Source: Bacteroidaceae bacterium
GTDB lineage: Bacteria; Bacteroidota; Bacteroidia; Bacteroidales; Bacteroidaceae
Assembly: GCA_017617805.1 (NCBI GenBank)
Contig: JAFZVN010000076.1
Span: 1 to 64,000 of the forward strand
DNA length: 64,000 bases
Reading direction: 5' to 3'
In this document: positions 33,031-42,530 of the stretch, in pieces
How positions within the stretch are numbered: position 1 is the first letter of the stretch
Layout: every line of letters starts with the position of its first letter
Position numbers and translations under genes: made by a program
Notes under the pieces: generated by a model
What the model saw: the letters and a program-made list of their open reading frames with translations, nothing else
What the model was told of the DNA's origin: nothing
Databases searched by the model: none

Positions 33031-33180
33031 CGATATTAAGTGAGTACACTACAAGAAAAAACGCACAGAACTTTCATTTTTTAATCATTTTTACACATTC
33101 TTTGCCCTTAATGCCTCCTTTGATGCTTCAAACTCTGCGTTTTTGAACGCTCATTTGATGGAAGAAGTTAGTCGATGGCG

Positions 33181-33246
33181 ACCCGCTTCCCGTCGCTTCT
33201 TGACCCGCTTCCTGCGGCTGCTTCACCTGCTTCCCGTTGATTGCTT
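33181..33246. repeat. Three-unit 22-bp tandem array
   Basis: Units start at 33181, 33203 and 33225, each with ACCCGCTTCC or ACCTGCTTCCC. Same motif and same 22-bp period as the array at 19173. The rest of the 408-bp gap (32936-33343) contains only the two promoters. Confidence 0.85.
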
Positions 33247-33265
33247 AGACAAAACTTTCTGAGGA

Positions 33266-33301
33266 TTTGTTTGGTGAGATGAAAAAAAGGTTGTATCTTT
33301 G
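33266..33301 (+). promoter_or_regulatory. Promoter for the 174-residue lipoprotein gene
   Basis: TTTG at 33270-33273 (another at 33266) and -7 box TATCTTTG at 33294-33301, 20 bp apart, as expected for the phylum's main sigma factor. Confidence 0.65.
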
Positions 33302-33343
33302 CAACCGTCATAAATTGTATAACCCTTTAAAAACAAAAAGACA

Positions 33344-33868
33344 ATGAAAAAGACTAATGAATTCATCCAGAGATTGACCTCCGTGGTTTTTGTGTTGGCA
33401 CTGCTCACCACATCTGTTTCGCTGACATCGTGCGACGAACTGATCAAGACGCTCGAACAGCTGGACGAACAAGACAAGCAAGATAACTCCGAGCGGCAGT
33501 CGAAAAGTGACCTACCTCCCATTGGCAGCGTGATTGTCAAAAATGTCATGCAAGAAGATGAGGAGGAAGTGGAGGCCGCAGAAGACATCCTTCCTCAATT
33601 CAACCAATCATACGTTAATGAGGATGGGGGAGCGTGGGTGTTCTCGCCATCTGACGAAGAAGGTGTCTTGGATGCCACGTATGCAGACCCCACCAAGAAA
33701 CGTCCGAGCCATTGCTATTTGCAGAAACGTGCCAACAGCGCTTATGATATCTATCCGAAGAATGGAGACATCCCTGTGAGCATTGGTGTTATCCGCATCA
33801 AAGAAAACGGCAAGGCTATTGAAGAGGCTCGTGGTTCGAAGAAATCCATTTTCGTCATTTCAGAATAG
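33344..33868 (+). CDS. Lipoprotein of unknown function
   Basis: A 174-residue protein with a lipobox LTSC (Cys30) after a long basic N-region, followed by a charged linker (DELIKTLEQLDEQDKQDN). The rest has mixed strands with PIGSVIVKNVM and ISIGVIRIKENG-like segments. No family recognised. Single gene with its own promoter. Confidence 0.65.
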   Translation: MKKTNEFIQRLTSVVFVLALLTTSVSLTSCDELIKTLEQLDEQDKQDNSERQSKSDLPPIGSVIVKNVMQEDEEEVEAAEDILPQFNQSYVNEDGGAWVFSPSDEEGVLDATYADPTKKRPSHCYLQKRANSAYDIYPKNGDIPVSIGVIRIKENGKAIEEARGSKKSIFVISE

Positions 33869-33897
33869 ATTTAGAAAAAAGGAGACTCACGTTCGAC

Positions 33898-33929
33898 AAT
33901 AAAAATAAATGTGGATTTATTTTGTATTG
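33898..33929. terminator. AT-rich hairpin, possible terminator
   Basis: AATAAAAATAAAT, GTGG loop, ATTTATTTT then GTATT: a 12-13-bp stem of only A-T pairs, 30 bp after the lipoprotein stop. Weak but well placed. Confidence 0.4.
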
Positions 33930-34028
33930 TGCTCACTTCTCCGTAACGTTGGCATAGCCGAAGGTAGGCTGCATCTCGGAAATACAAAGAAAAACCTGTT
34001 TTCCTTTGGTATTTTGCTCGATTTGCAC

Positions 34029-34079
34029 TACCTTTGCACCCGATTTTCTCAATAGTAAATTGTAAATCGTCAAATTGTA
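34029..34079 (+). promoter_or_regulatory. alaS promoter and heptamer array leader
   Basis: TTTG (34005-34008) and TACCTTTG (34029-34036) 20 bp apart. The leader contains AATAGTA, AATTGTA, AATCGTCA (8 bp), AATTGTA at 34051-34079, ending 10 bp before the start codon. Confidence 0.7.
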
Positions 34080-34089
34080 ACTATATATG

Positions 34090-36705
34090 ATGACAGCAAA
34101 AGAGATACGTGAGTCTTTCAAGAAGTTCTTTGAAAGCAAGGAGCACCTGATTGTGCCATCGGCTCCAATGGTCGTGAAGGACGATCCCACGCTGATGTTC
34201 ACCAATGCAGGTATGAATCAGTTTAAGGATATCATTCTGGGCAATGCGACGCCGAAGAGCCGCCGACAGGCTGACTCGCAGAAGTGTCTGCGTGTGAGCG
34301 GTAAGCACAACGATCTTGAGGAGGTGGGACATGACACCTACCACCACACGATGTTCGAGATGTTGGGCAACTGGTCGTTTGGCGACTACTTCAAGAAGGA
34401 GGCGATTTCGTGGGCATGGGAGTACATCGTGGATGTGCTGAAGATTGACCCGAAGGATCTCTATGCCACCGTGTTCGAGGGCAGTCCTGAGGAGGGTTTG
34501 TCACGTGACGATGAGGCTGCTGGCATCTGGGAACAGTTCTTGCCCAAAGACCACATCATCAACGGTAACAAGCACGACAACTTCTGGGAGATGGGCGATA
34601 CAGGGCCTTGCGGTCCTTGTTCTGAGATTCATGTGGACAGCCGCTCTGAGGAGGAGAAGGCAAAGGTGCCAGGTCGTGAACTCGTGAATAAAGACCACCC
34701 ACAGGTGATTGAGATCTGGAACCTTGTATTCATGCAGTACAACCGCAAGGCTGACGGTTCTCTTGAAGGTCTTCCAGCCAAGGTGATTGACACAGGCATG
34801 GGCTTCGAGCGTTTGGTGCGCACGTTGCAGGGCAAGACTTCCAACTACGATACCGACGTGTTCCAGCCCCTCATCAAGGTGTTGGGCGATATGGCTGGGT
34901 GCCAATATGGTCAAGACGAGAAGAAGGACATTGCCATGCGTGTGGTGGTTGACCACTTGCGTGCCATCGCCTTCGCCATTGCCGATGGTCAGCTTCCGTC
35001 AAATGCCAAGGCTGGTTATGTGATTCGTCGCATCCTGCGTCGTGCCGTGCGTTATGGTTACACGTTCCTCGGACAGAAAGAGGCGTTCATCTATAAACTC
35101 GTGCCTACACTTGTGGCAGAGATGGGTGATGCCTTCCCAGAGATTGCTGCTCAGCAGAAGCTGGTGATGAAGGTGATGCAGGAGGAGGAGAGTTCGTTCC
35201 TCCGTACCCTTGAGAACGGTATCAAACTCTTGCAGGGTGTCATCGACGAGACCAAAGCTGCTGGCAAGACAGAGATTGCTGGTGACAAGGCCTTTACACT
35301 CTTCGACACTTTCGGATTTCCACTCGACCTTACAGAACTCATCTGCCGTGAGCAGGGTCTCACTGTCGATGAAAAGGGCTTCGACGTTTGTATGCAGGAG
35401 CAGAAGAACCGTGCCCGCAACGCAGCCGAAGTGAAGTTGGGCGACTGGGTGGTGCTCAGCGAGGCAGAGAGTGAGTTTGTGGGTTATGACTATACGGAAT
35501 ATCCAGCCCACATTATTAAATATAGAGAGGTGCAGCAGAAGAAGCGCACAGCCTACGAGGTGATCCTCGACAAGACCCCCTTCTATGGAGAGATGGGTGG
35601 TGAGGTCGGCGACCAGGGTGTGCTCGTGAGCGAGAACGAGGAGATCAAGGTGCTCGATACGAAGAAGGAGAATGGTCTTTCCATTCATATCGTGGACAAG
35701 TTGCCAGAAGATCCCACGGCTGAGTTCATGGCTTGTGTGGATGTGGAGGTGCGTCATGCTGTTGAGGCCAACCACACTTGTACCCACTTGCTCGACGAGG
35801 CATTGCGCGAGGTGCTGGGCACCCATGTGGAGCAGAAGGGTTCGTTGGTGTCTGCTGACGGCCTGCATTTCGACTTCTCTCACTTCGAGAAGGTCACTCC
35901 AGAGCAACTGCGTGAGGTGGAGCATCTCGTCAATGCGAAGATTCGTGAGGACATCCCTCTGAAGGAATACCGCGACTATCCCATCGAGGAAGCCAAGAAA
36001 TTGGGTGCCATCGCCCTCTTTGGCGAGAAGTATGGCGACAAGGTGCGTGTGGTGCAGTTTGGTACCAGCGTTGAGTTCTGTGGTGGTTGCCACGCTCAGA
36101 GCACAGGTCGTCTTGGCATGATGAAGATTGTGAGCGAGAGCAGCATCGCCGCTGGTGTGCGTCGTATCGAGGCCATTACAGGTAAGGCTGTGGAAGATAC
36201 GCTCGACAAGATGCAGGATTTCATGACCGATCTGAAGGCATTGCTCAATAATGCTCCAGACCTTATGACCACCATACAGAAGGCCATCTCGGAGAACAAG
36301 GAACTGCAAGCCCAGGTAGATCAGTTCAAGGCACAGAAGGCACAGCAGATGAAGCAGGCGTTGATCGAGAAGGCTCGCGAGGTGAATGGCGTGAAGGTCA
36401 TCGCTGGTGTGTTGCCACTCGAACCTCAGTTTGCTAAGGACATCGCTTTCCAGTTGCGTGGTCAGTTTGCAGAGCACCTGCTCGTGGCCATCGGCAGCGA
36501 GGTGGGAGGCAAGCCCACGCTGACCGTATCCATTTCTGATGACCTTGTGGCAGAGGGAAAGAACGCAGGTCAGTATGTGCGTGAGGCAGGTAAACTCATC
36601 CAAGGTGGTGGTGGTGGTCAGCCTCACTTCGCCACAGCAGGTGGTAAGAACGCCGAGGGCTTGAAGTCAGCAGTCGATAAGATTGTTGAGCTGGCAGGAT
36701 TCTAA
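34090..36705 (+). CDS. alaS: Alanine-tRNA ligase
   Basis: An 871-residue class II synthetase: catalytic core with [11 protein letters not shown] and [24 protein letters not shown] pieces, editing domain with the zinc motif HTCTH and CGGCH, a coiled segment near 720-760, and a C-Ala domain ending in [14 protein letters not shown]. It charges tRNA-Ala and clears Ser- and Gly-mischarged tRNA. ATG at 34087 precedes it directly. It heads an operon with an M16 peptidase and pncC. Confidence 0.97.
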   Translation: MTAKEIRESFKKFFESKEHLIVPSAPMVVKDDPTLMFTNAGMNQFKDIILGNATPKSRRQADSQKCLRVSGKHNDLEEVGHDTYHHTMFEMLGNWSFGDYFKKEAISWAWEYIVDVLKIDPKDLYATVFEGSPEEGLSRDDEAAGIWEQFLPKDHIINGNKHDNFWEMGDTGPCGPCSEIHVDSRSEEEKAKVPGRELVNKDHPQVIEIWNLVFMQYNRKADGSLEGLPAKVIDTGMGFERLVRTLQGKTSNYDTDVFQPLIKVLGDMAGCQYGQDEKKDIAMRVVVDHLRAIAFAIADGQLPSNAKAGYVIRRILRRAVRYGYTFLGQKEAFIYKLVPTLVAEMGDAFPEIAAQQKLVMKVMQEEESSFLRTLENGIKLLQGVIDETKAAGKTEIAGDKAFTLFDTFGFPLDLTELICREQGLTVDEKGFDVCMQEQKNRARNAAEVKLGDWVVLSEAESEFVGYDYTEYPAHIIKYREVQQKKRTAYEVILDKTPFYGEMGGEVGDQGVLVSENEEIKVLDTKKENGLSIHIVDKLPEDPTAEFMACVDVEVRHAVEANHTCTHLLDEALREVLGTHVEQKGSLVSADGLHFDFSHFEKVTPEQLREVEHLVNAKIREDIPLKEYRDYPIEEAKKLGAIALFGEKYGDKVRVVQFGTSVEFCGGCHAQSTGRLGMMKIVSESSIAAGVRRIEAITGKAVEDTLDKMQDFMTDLKALLNNAPDLMTTIQKAISENKELQAQVDQFKAQKAQQMKQALIEKAREVNGVKVIAGVLPLEPQFAKDIAFQLRGQFAEHLLVAIGSEVGGKPTLTVSISDDLVAEGKNAGQYVREAGKLIQGGGGGQPHFATAGGKNAEGLKSAVDKIVELAGF

Positions 36706-36715
36706 GCGACCTATC

Positions 36716-39631
36716 ATGGCTAAATTGCTATTAACGATATTGCTTCCCTTCTTGAGCATGTTTGCATTTGCTCAGGAAGGGAATGCTGTTTGGGCTCATC
36801 TCGAGGAGATCGACAAACAGATTATTCCTGAAGATACGGCTTTGCGCAAGGGAACGCTCGACAACGGGCTGACCTATTACGTGCGCCGATGTAATCAACC
36901 GATTCCTCAACGAGCATCCTTCTACCTGTTGGTGAAGGCGGGTTCTCTGCAGGAGAAGGACAATGAACGGGGCATCGCTCACTTTGTGGAACACATGATG
37001 TTCAAGGGAACGAAGCATTTCCCAGGCAACGATGTGATTGGGTTCATGCGTCGCAATGGTATTGTGTTCGGACACGATAGCAATGCCTTTACTGGCTTCA
37101 ATACGGTCAGATACATCCTCAATGATGTTCCTGCCAACAACATAGAAATGCTCGACTCGTGCCTCCTCATGTTGCGTGACTGGGCAGGAGACGCCACGAT
37201 AGATGATAAAGATGTGGAAACGGAACACAACGTCATTGTGGAGGAATGGCGGAGCGGCGGTATGGCACCTTTCGCCAAGCTGTGGAGGGATGATATTTTC
37301 AACAACTCCCTCTACGCCAAGCGTCTTCCTGTTGGTGATATGGACATCGTGCAGCATTGCTCACCTCAGCTTGTCCGCAATTTCTACGAGCGTTGGTATC
37401 AGCCCCAGAACCAAGCTGTGGTGGTGGTAGGTGATTTTGACCCAGACACGATGGTGGAGGGCATCAAACGTCTGTTCAGCGACATGAAGCGAGGCAAAAG
37501 CAAACCTTCTGCCCCTTTGATGATTCCTGATTGGGAACAACCGCGAGTGGGCATCTATCAACACGCCAAACAGCCTTTTGCCTCTGTGTATATGTTGGTG
37601 AAGATGCCTGAGGTGGAAGCCGATAAGCAGAATACGGTGGGAGAAATCAGGCAAGGAACGCTGCGTGAGAAGGTGAGGAAAGTCTTGGAGAAGAAACTTG
37701 GTACATTGAAGGAACAACATCGGGAAATATACGAGCGTACCGCTAAATTCATGCAAGTCAACGATTTGACTGGTACTCAACTCTTGGCTTTCGGCTTCGA
37801 TGCTTCCACTAACCGTTGGGAACAAACGCTCGAATTGTTAGCTAAGCAAGTGGAACTCATGCGTCGCCAAAGCTTCAATGAGGAAGAAGACAAGATGGCT
37901 CTTGAAGCGAATGTATCTTATACGGTTGAAGAGGTCTTTACGGATGCAGACAGCAAGAACTATAACTATCCGAGTCCTCCATACAACGAGGATTCTACTG
38001 CCATCGTGTTCAATGACACGACGTTTACGATAGGTGAGTTCCCTCATCCCAATCAGTATCGGTCGAACGAATGCATTGCGAACTTCTTTGAAGGCAAAAC
38101 CATCATGTGGGATATGGCCAGGCAATTGGTTGATCGTCACGTCGGCAACACCATCTCGAAAGAGCAGCTCAATCAGGAATTCAGGAATCTTACAAGTGGA
38201 CACAACATGTTTTTGGCACTTATGTTCCCAGAGAATGTCACCCTGCCCACAGAAGAGCGGGTGAGGGGAATCCTCCAACGTGTGAAGAACATGTCGGACG
38301 AAGAATTGGCTGACATCAATGAGAAGAAGGAACAGCCGAAGAAACTGGACATGCTGTGTGTGGATAGCCTCGACATCCCTACCGTTCCTGGCACTGTGGT
38401 GAAGACGACTGTGCTCAACGACAGCATCAGCGAGGTGATGCTCTCCAACGGCGTGAAGGTGGTGTTGTGGAAGAAGAAGACGGATGGCAATCCCATCAAC
38501 TTCACTTTTGTGCGTCCTTCAGGTTTCTCTGTGCTGAAGGACGAGGATATCCAATTCCATGATATGCTCCCCTTTGCTGTGAGGAGATATAGTTGTTGGA
38601 ATGGGTCATCCAGTCTGATGGTCAAGCCATTCGAAGATACCTACGGCTGGTCTGTGTATGAAAAGGACAAGGTGGAGAGTTTCCTGAAGATGCTCTATGC
38701 CACATTGACCTCCACAGAGGTGGACGTTGCGGCATTTGAGGAATGGATGCAGGGAAAACTGACAGGTGCGGTGGCAACAAGCACCCCTACGGCGCAAGCA
38801 CAACTGAGGATTGCACATCTGCCTGTCGTATCCGCCAAGCGACTGATGCCTCCCACGCTGGAGGAACTGGAAACCTCCTACACCCTCGACCGCTTCAGAG
38901 AGGTAGTCAAGGACTACTATTCCAACTATAATGGCTCTGTGTTGGTGGTGCAGGGCGAATACGACACCGACAGCATCATGTCCTTGATCCTCAAGTATGT
39001 GGCAGCCTTGCCGTCGAAGCCTGAACCTGTGAAGCGGTGGGCTTGGCCTGCTGACCACTACAAGACCACTAACACAACGGTGGTGGAAAAGATAGAGAAT
39101 GCGGCTCCCTATTGTGCCACGAACCTCTACTACACTTGGGAGAAGGGTTACGCCTACACCCAAGAGACGCATGCCCACAATCAGGTCTTGCAGAGTGTGC
39201 TGGGTACCTTGTTGTTCAACACCTTGCGTGTGCAGCATAGCGATATCTACACGCCTTTCTGTGGGGTGCAGGATGATCTCTTGCCTTTCCCTCGCATGAT
39301 ATGTGCCATTTCCTACACCTGCAATCCTACCCAACGAGAGCGCATTGCTCAGGATGTTGTCCAACTGATGCAGCAGATGGCAGAGGGCGATCTCATCACG
39401 CAGGAACTCATCGACAATTATGTGAAGGAGTGTGAGAAACGGAAAGACATGTTCAAAGACACCGAATCCAGTTTGCTCAATGAATATGTGATGCGTGAGG
39501 TCAATGGTATCGTCGTGAAGCAAGGAGATGTCACCTACATTAAGCAGGTCACTCCTGCATCGCTCAAATCTCATCTGAAGCAACTGCTCACGAAGGGGAA
39601 TTTGCACATCGGCTATCTAACGACAGAATAA
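36716..39631 (+). CDS. Secreted M16-family zinc peptidase
   Basis: A 971-residue protein with a signal peptide (LLLTILLPFLSMFAFAQ). The inverted zinc motif HFVEH is at 89-93 and the third ligand Glu170 in VETEHNVIVEEW, with the usual 77-residue spacing. Four M16 half-domains are expected; the second active half lacks the motif, as is normal. It should degrade peptides in the periplasm. The start lies 10 bp after the alaS stop. Confidence 0.92.
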   Translation: MAKLLLTILLPFLSMFAFAQEGNAVWAHLEEIDKQIIPEDTALRKGTLDNGLTYYVRRCNQPIPQRASFYLLVKAGSLQEKDNERGIAHFVEHMMFKGTKHFPGNDVIGFMRRNGIVFGHDSNAFTGFNTVRYILNDVPANNIEMLDSCLLMLRDWAGDATIDDKDVETEHNVIVEEWRSGGMAPFAKLWRDDIFNNSLYAKRLPVGDMDIVQHCSPQLVRNFYERWYQPQNQAVVVVGDFDPDTMVEGIKRLFSDMKRGKSKPSAPLMIPDWEQPRVGIYQHAKQPFASVYMLVKMPEVEADKQNTVGEIRQGTLREKVRKVLEKKLGTLKEQHREIYERTAKFMQVNDLTGTQLLAFGFDASTNRWEQTLELLAKQVELMRRQSFNEEEDKMALEANVSYTVEEVFTDADSKNYNYPSPPYNEDSTAIVFNDTTFTIGEFPHPNQYRSNECIANFFEGKTIMWDMARQLVDRHVGNTISKEQLNQEFRNLTSGHNMFLALMFPENVTLPTEERVRGILQRVKNMSDEELADINEKKEQPKKLDMLCVDSLDIPTVPGTVVKTTVLNDSISEVMLSNGVKVVLWKKKTDGNPINFTFVRPSGFSVLKDEDIQFHDMLPFAVRRYSCWNGSSSLMVKPFEDTYGWSVYEKDKVESFLKMLYATLTSTEVDVAAFEEWMQGKLTGAVATSTPTAQAQLRIAHLPVVSAKRLMPPTLEELETSYTLDRFREVVKDYYSNYNGSVLVVQGEYDTDSIMSLILKYVAALPSKPEPVKRWAWPADHYKTTNTTVVEKIENAAPYCATNLYYTWEKGYAYTQETHAHNQVLQSVLGTLLFNTLRVQHSDIYTPFCGVQDDLLPFPRMICAISYTCNPTQRERIAQDVVQLMQQMAEGDLITQELIDNYVKECEKRKDMFKDTESSLLNEYVMREVNGIVVKQGDVTYIKQVTPASLKSHLKQLLTKGNLHIGYLTTE

Positions 39632-39635
39632 AAAT

Positions 39636-40088
39636 ATGACTTTATCTACAGCAGAATCTTGCACAGGTGGCCGCATTGCTGCCGCCATCACAGCCCATAG
39701 CGGTGCCAGCAATTATTTTCGTGGTGGGCTGGTGGCCTATCAGAACGATGTAAAGGAAGAGATGTTGGGTGTGCCCCACGAGATGATTGAAACCTATGGA
39801 GTGGTGTCTCGTCAGGTGGCAGAGCAGATGGTCAAGGGAGCGTGCCAGCTGTTCCATTCCGATTATGCCCTTGCCTCCACAGGATATGCCGAAGCGTGGG
39901 AAGGGCATGACGTGGAGATTTGGGTAGCGTGGGGTAGTGGACACGATGTTCATTCCATCTGTCTTACCGAAGACTTCGGGAGGGTGAAGAATGTGGAACT
40001 CGCCACACAATGTGTGCTCGACGAGTTCAACAAATACCTGAAAACGCAGAAATCTCTCTTCACAGCCGACCATGTGAACTTGGCTTGA
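39636..40088 (+). CDS. pncC: CinA C-terminal-domain protein, nicotinamide-nucleotide amidase
   Basis: A 150-residue stand-alone CinA C-terminal domain: TAESCTGGRIAAAITAHSGAS at the start (Ser and Thr region of the active site), then the family's VVSRQVAEQMVKGA segment. It deamidates NMN to nicotinic acid mononucleotide in NAD recycling. The usual GPGG-like motif (TGIAGPGG) reads ASTGYAEAW here, so activity is less certain. The gene starts 4 bp after the M16 stop and ends 3 bp from a convergent DUF4252 gene. Confidence 0.85.
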   Translation: MTLSTAESCTGGRIAAAITAHSGASNYFRGGLVAYQNDVKEEMLGVPHEMIETYGVVSRQVAEQMVKGACQLFHSDYALASTGYAEAWEGHDVEIWVAWGSGHDVHSICLTEDFGRVKNVELATQCVLDEFNKYLKTQKSLFTADHVNLA

Positions 40089-40091
40089 ATT

Positions 40092-40559
40092 CTATTCCGT
40101 CATCTTCATCACATCCTCTAAGGTGAAAGTGCCTGAGAAGACGATGACGGACACTTCGCCTGCATCATCAGAGAGCATCACGACAGCGGACTGCTGTTTG
40201 CCCTCCCGATGGTAGATGCGTACCTTATCTTCGTCATCATCCACCTGCATGAGGAGTTCGTACTTTCCTGCCTTGACGAAGGTTTGGGTGTCGGCTTTCA
40301 GTCGGGCAGCCGCAGTTTTTTCTTCCGATGTGATGATCTGGATGCCCGTCAGTTTGTTCATGATGCTCTGGGTGTTCACGCCAGGCACAGAAGGAGCCGA
40401 AGCCTTGCCAGCCAGACGGAGCATATATTTGGAGATGAAGACGTAAGTCACGTTCTTTATGTCGGCATACTTCTCAAACTCCTTCACTTGTGCGTTGGCT
40501 TGCAGGCTCATCATGGCCACAGCCAACACAAATATCGTTTTGAAAACTATCTGTCTCAT
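40092..40559 (-). CDS. DUF4252 secreted protein
   Basis: A 155-residue protein with a signal peptide (ending SLQANAQ). The DUF4252 pattern is visible: NVTYVFISKYMLRL, a helix, GIQIITSEEKTAAARL and the late VMLSDDAGEVSVIVFSGTF. Such proteins usually sit in ECF sigma/anti-sigma operons, as here (last gene). Function unknown; the short strands and lack of catalytic motif suggest a binding role. Confidence 0.85.
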   Translation of the reverse strand: MRQIVFKTIFVLAVAMMSLQANAQVKEFEKYADIKNVTYVFISKYMLRLAGKASAPSVPGVNTQSIMNKLTGIQIITSEEKTAAARLKADTQTFVKAGKYELLMQVDDDEDKVRIYHREGKQQSAVVMLSDDAGEVSVIVFSGTFTLEDVMKMTE

Positions 40560-40560
40560 A

Positions 40561-40986
40561 TCATTTCATGATGTTAAGTTGTTTGTTCAAAGTTTGTTCA
40601 GTTCTCTCGCTGATGGCTTTCGCCTTTTCCAGTTGACCCATGCCCTTATTCAGGTTGGCAGCCAAGAGGTTGAGCGCACGTTCAGCCTCCAGTTGTGCCA
40701 CAGCAGGGTCGTGGTAGGTGTCCTGCTCCGCAAGGTTGACCGTCTCTGGCTGGTTGAGGAAGTAAAATCCCAATCCGAAGACAAGAACGATGGAGGCAGC
40801 GATGCCCGTGATTTTGAGGTAAGAGGTGAGAGGTAAGAGGTGAGAGGTATGAGGATTCTTAGATTTTTCACTTTTCACTTTTAACTTTTCACTTTCTTCC
40901 CACTCATCTATCTTCTTCTCAAGCCGTTCCTCCAGCCCTTCGGGGATGGGGATTTGTTCGAGTTCTTTCCAATTCAGTTCGTCCAT
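40561..40986 (-). CDS. Anti-sigma-like membrane protein with in-frame heptamer arrays
   Basis: A 141-residue protein: acidic cytosolic start (LNWKELEQIPIPEGLEERLE), one membrane helix (ITGIAASIVLVFGLGFYFL, about 59-77), and a helical periplasmic tail. It overlaps the sigma gene by 13 bp, so it is probably the cognate anti-sigma factor. Residues about 30-57 (from KLKVKSEK to LLPLTSYLK) are encoded by two heptamer arrays just before the membrane helix and are not expected in the family. Confidence 0.75.
   Translation of the reverse strand: MDELNWKELEQIPIPEGLEERLEKKIDEWEESEKLKVKSEKSKNPHTSHLLPLTSYLKITGIAASIVLVFGLGFYFLNQPETVNLAEQDTYHDPAVAQLEAERALNLLAANLNKGMGQLEKAKAISERTEQTLNKQLNIMK
40816..40898. 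repeat. Two heptamer arrays inside the anti-sigma-like gene
   Basis: GAGGTAA and GAGGTGA alternate through 40816-40857 (six units, the last two diverged to GAGGTAT and GAGGATT). After six bases, TTTTTCA, CTTTTCA, CTTTTAA, CTTTTCA, CTTTCTT run from 40864 to 40898. The gene stays open through both. Confidence 0.9.
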
Positions 40987-41486
40987 GTCTTGGTGAGTTT
41001 TATGTATTGTTCCTTGAGTTTTTGTTTTGTTCGCATCATGATGATGCGGAGGTTGCCTTGCGAGAGTCCCGTGTCTTGTTCCATCTCTTCGTAGGACTTA
41101 TCTTCCACGAGGTGCATCTGGAGGATGTGTCTGTCCCTTTCGGACAATCCGTCCATTAGCGTCCCCATTTGCTGTGCCTCGTCTGTCGCCTCAATGGTTT
41201 CAGCGAGGCTCCGTTCGTCTGGTGGTTCAGCGTGGTCATCGATGTCCTCCGAGGTGTCCACACGTTTCAGTCGCCGTTGGTCTCTGTAGAGGTTGCGCAT
41301 CAGGGTGATGAGATAAGCTTCCGTCACAGCCTCCTCCTTCAGGTCATCACGCTTCTGCCAGAGCCTCAGGTATGTGTCTTGAAGCAGGTCTTCGGCATCC
41401 TGCGCATTGCCCGTCAAGTGGTAGCCCACCCGATAGAGCCGCCTGTGGAAAGGCATAAACCGCTGCTTAAACTCTCGTGCGTCCAT
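40974..41486 (-). CDS. ECF-type RNA polymerase sigma factor
   Basis: A 170-residue protein: region 2 with NAQDAEDLLQDTYLRLWQK and YLITLMRNLYRDQRR, region 4 with LSERDRHILQMHLVEDKSYE and GNLRIIMMRTKQKLKEQ. It lies in the middle of a five-gene operon, preceded by two secreted proteins and followed by an anti-sigma-like gene and a DUF4252 gene. Confidence 0.92.
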   Translation of the reverse strand: MDAREFKQRFMPFHRRLYRVGYHLTGNAQDAEDLLQDTYLRLWQKRDDLKEEAVTEAYLITLMRNLYRDQRRLKRVDTSEDIDDHAEPPDERSLAETIEATDEAQQMGTLMDGLSERDRHILQMHLVEDKSYEEMEQDTGLSQGNLRIIMMRTKQKLKEQYIKLTKTWTN

Positions 41487-41495
41487 CCGAATGAG

Positions 41496-42530
41496 TCACT
41501 TCTTGTCTTCAGATTTCTTGAATGTGATTTCAGCCACCACCTTTTTCGTGGCATCATACTTCTTCGCCATAGACTCGTCAAGATGGTAATGAACGCCATA
41601 CTCTCCATTCAACACACCCTCTTCGTCGCTCAAGTACTTGATGACCTCGTTCTCATTGTGGAACTCAGGACGGTACTCGCCATTGAGCAGGATGACGCAG
41701 TTCATGATAGCCTCTTTCAGTTCCTCGGCTGACATCTTGCTGTTGCCTTCTCTTGCGTATTCAATCACCACTTTCTTGTCGGTGTTGGGGTACTTCTCCT
41801 TCACAGCTCCACCTACAATCCAATTTTCGCGATTAAAATCGATATCTTTGGCATCCATGTATGCTTTTGCTTCGTCCATAGAATGCAGTTCAGGATGTTC
41901 CACACCATCGACGACAAACAGTACATTGCCTGCTTTTACTTCTTCCTGCACATCCTTCATGTCCACAATCTCGCCGTCATTCTCTTGCTTAATGCTGATG
42001 CCTTCTTTCTCCAGGATAGACTTCACCATGAGGTCTTTACCCAGCTTCGTCTCAATATGCATCAATACAACCGTGTTCCAGACATTCATCTTCAGCAGCA
42101 CATCACGGACCTTATTGCCCTTCACTTTGCCGTAGCCTTGCAGTTTGATTGTGGGATTCCACAAAGAAGACATCATTTGCTGAAGAACATTCTGGTTCTC
42201 GTCAGCACCTCCATTCTTGTTGGTCACGAACAACATCTCGTATCCTTTGAGCGTCTTGATTTCTTCTTCGATTTGAGCCAGTTGCTCCTCATCAACTTTC
42301 TCCAACTGCACCAACTCACTCATCTTGAAGTGCTTCTTCGCCTGAGCACGTTCCTCCTCAGTCCACGAAGGATCTTGGTTCTCGTCATAGAACTTCAGCG
42401 TCTCCTTGCTCGTATCCATATACTGAGCATTTGGCAGCTGCCTGTACTTCTCAATCAGCTTGCTCGCTGTCTGTCCGAAGGCAACACTTACCATGAGTGC
42501 CATTGCCATTGATAAGATAGTCCTTTTCAT
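41496..42530 (-). CDS. Secreted protein with two copies of a plug-like beta module
   Basis: A 344-residue protein with a signal peptide (LSMAMALMVSVAFGQ, shared in style with its upstream neighbour). The N-terminal half (20-190) resembles DUF4252 proteins. Two C-terminal modules follow: VLFVVDGVEHPELHSMDEA ... KKVVIEY (about 205-262) and VILLNGEYRPEFH ... KKVVAEITF (about 275-340). The same module closes the neighbour upstream. It recalls TonB-receptor plug-like segments (KYxxTxKKVVIEY against KYGEKGKNGVIEI). Its ATG overlaps the upstream stop by 4 bp. Confidence 0.65.
   Translation of the reverse strand: MKRTILSMAMALMVSVAFGQTASKLIEKYRQLPNAQYMDTSKETLKFYDENQDPSWTEEERAQAKKHFKMSELVQLEKVDEEQLAQIEEEIKTLKGYEMLFVTNKNGGADENQNVLQQMMSSLWNPTIKLQGYGKVKGNKVRDVLLKMNVWNTVVLMHIETKLGKDLMVKSILEKEGISIKQENDGEIVDMKDVQEEVKAGNVLFVVDGVEHPELHSMDEAKAYMDAKDIDFNRENWIVGGAVKEKYPNTDKKVVIEYAREGNSKMSAEELKEAIMNCVILLNGEYRPEFHNENEVIKYLSDEEGVLNGEYGVHYHLDESMAKKYDATKKVVAEITFKKSEDKK

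Noticed and set aside
34999..36627. 542-codon open frame antisense to alaS
   Set aside because: alaS is certain on the plus strand; the antisense frame is a by-product of its codon bias.
38606..39607. 333-codon open frame antisense to the M16 peptidase gene
   Set aside because: Shadow frame with no domain; the peptidase has zinc motif and signal peptide.
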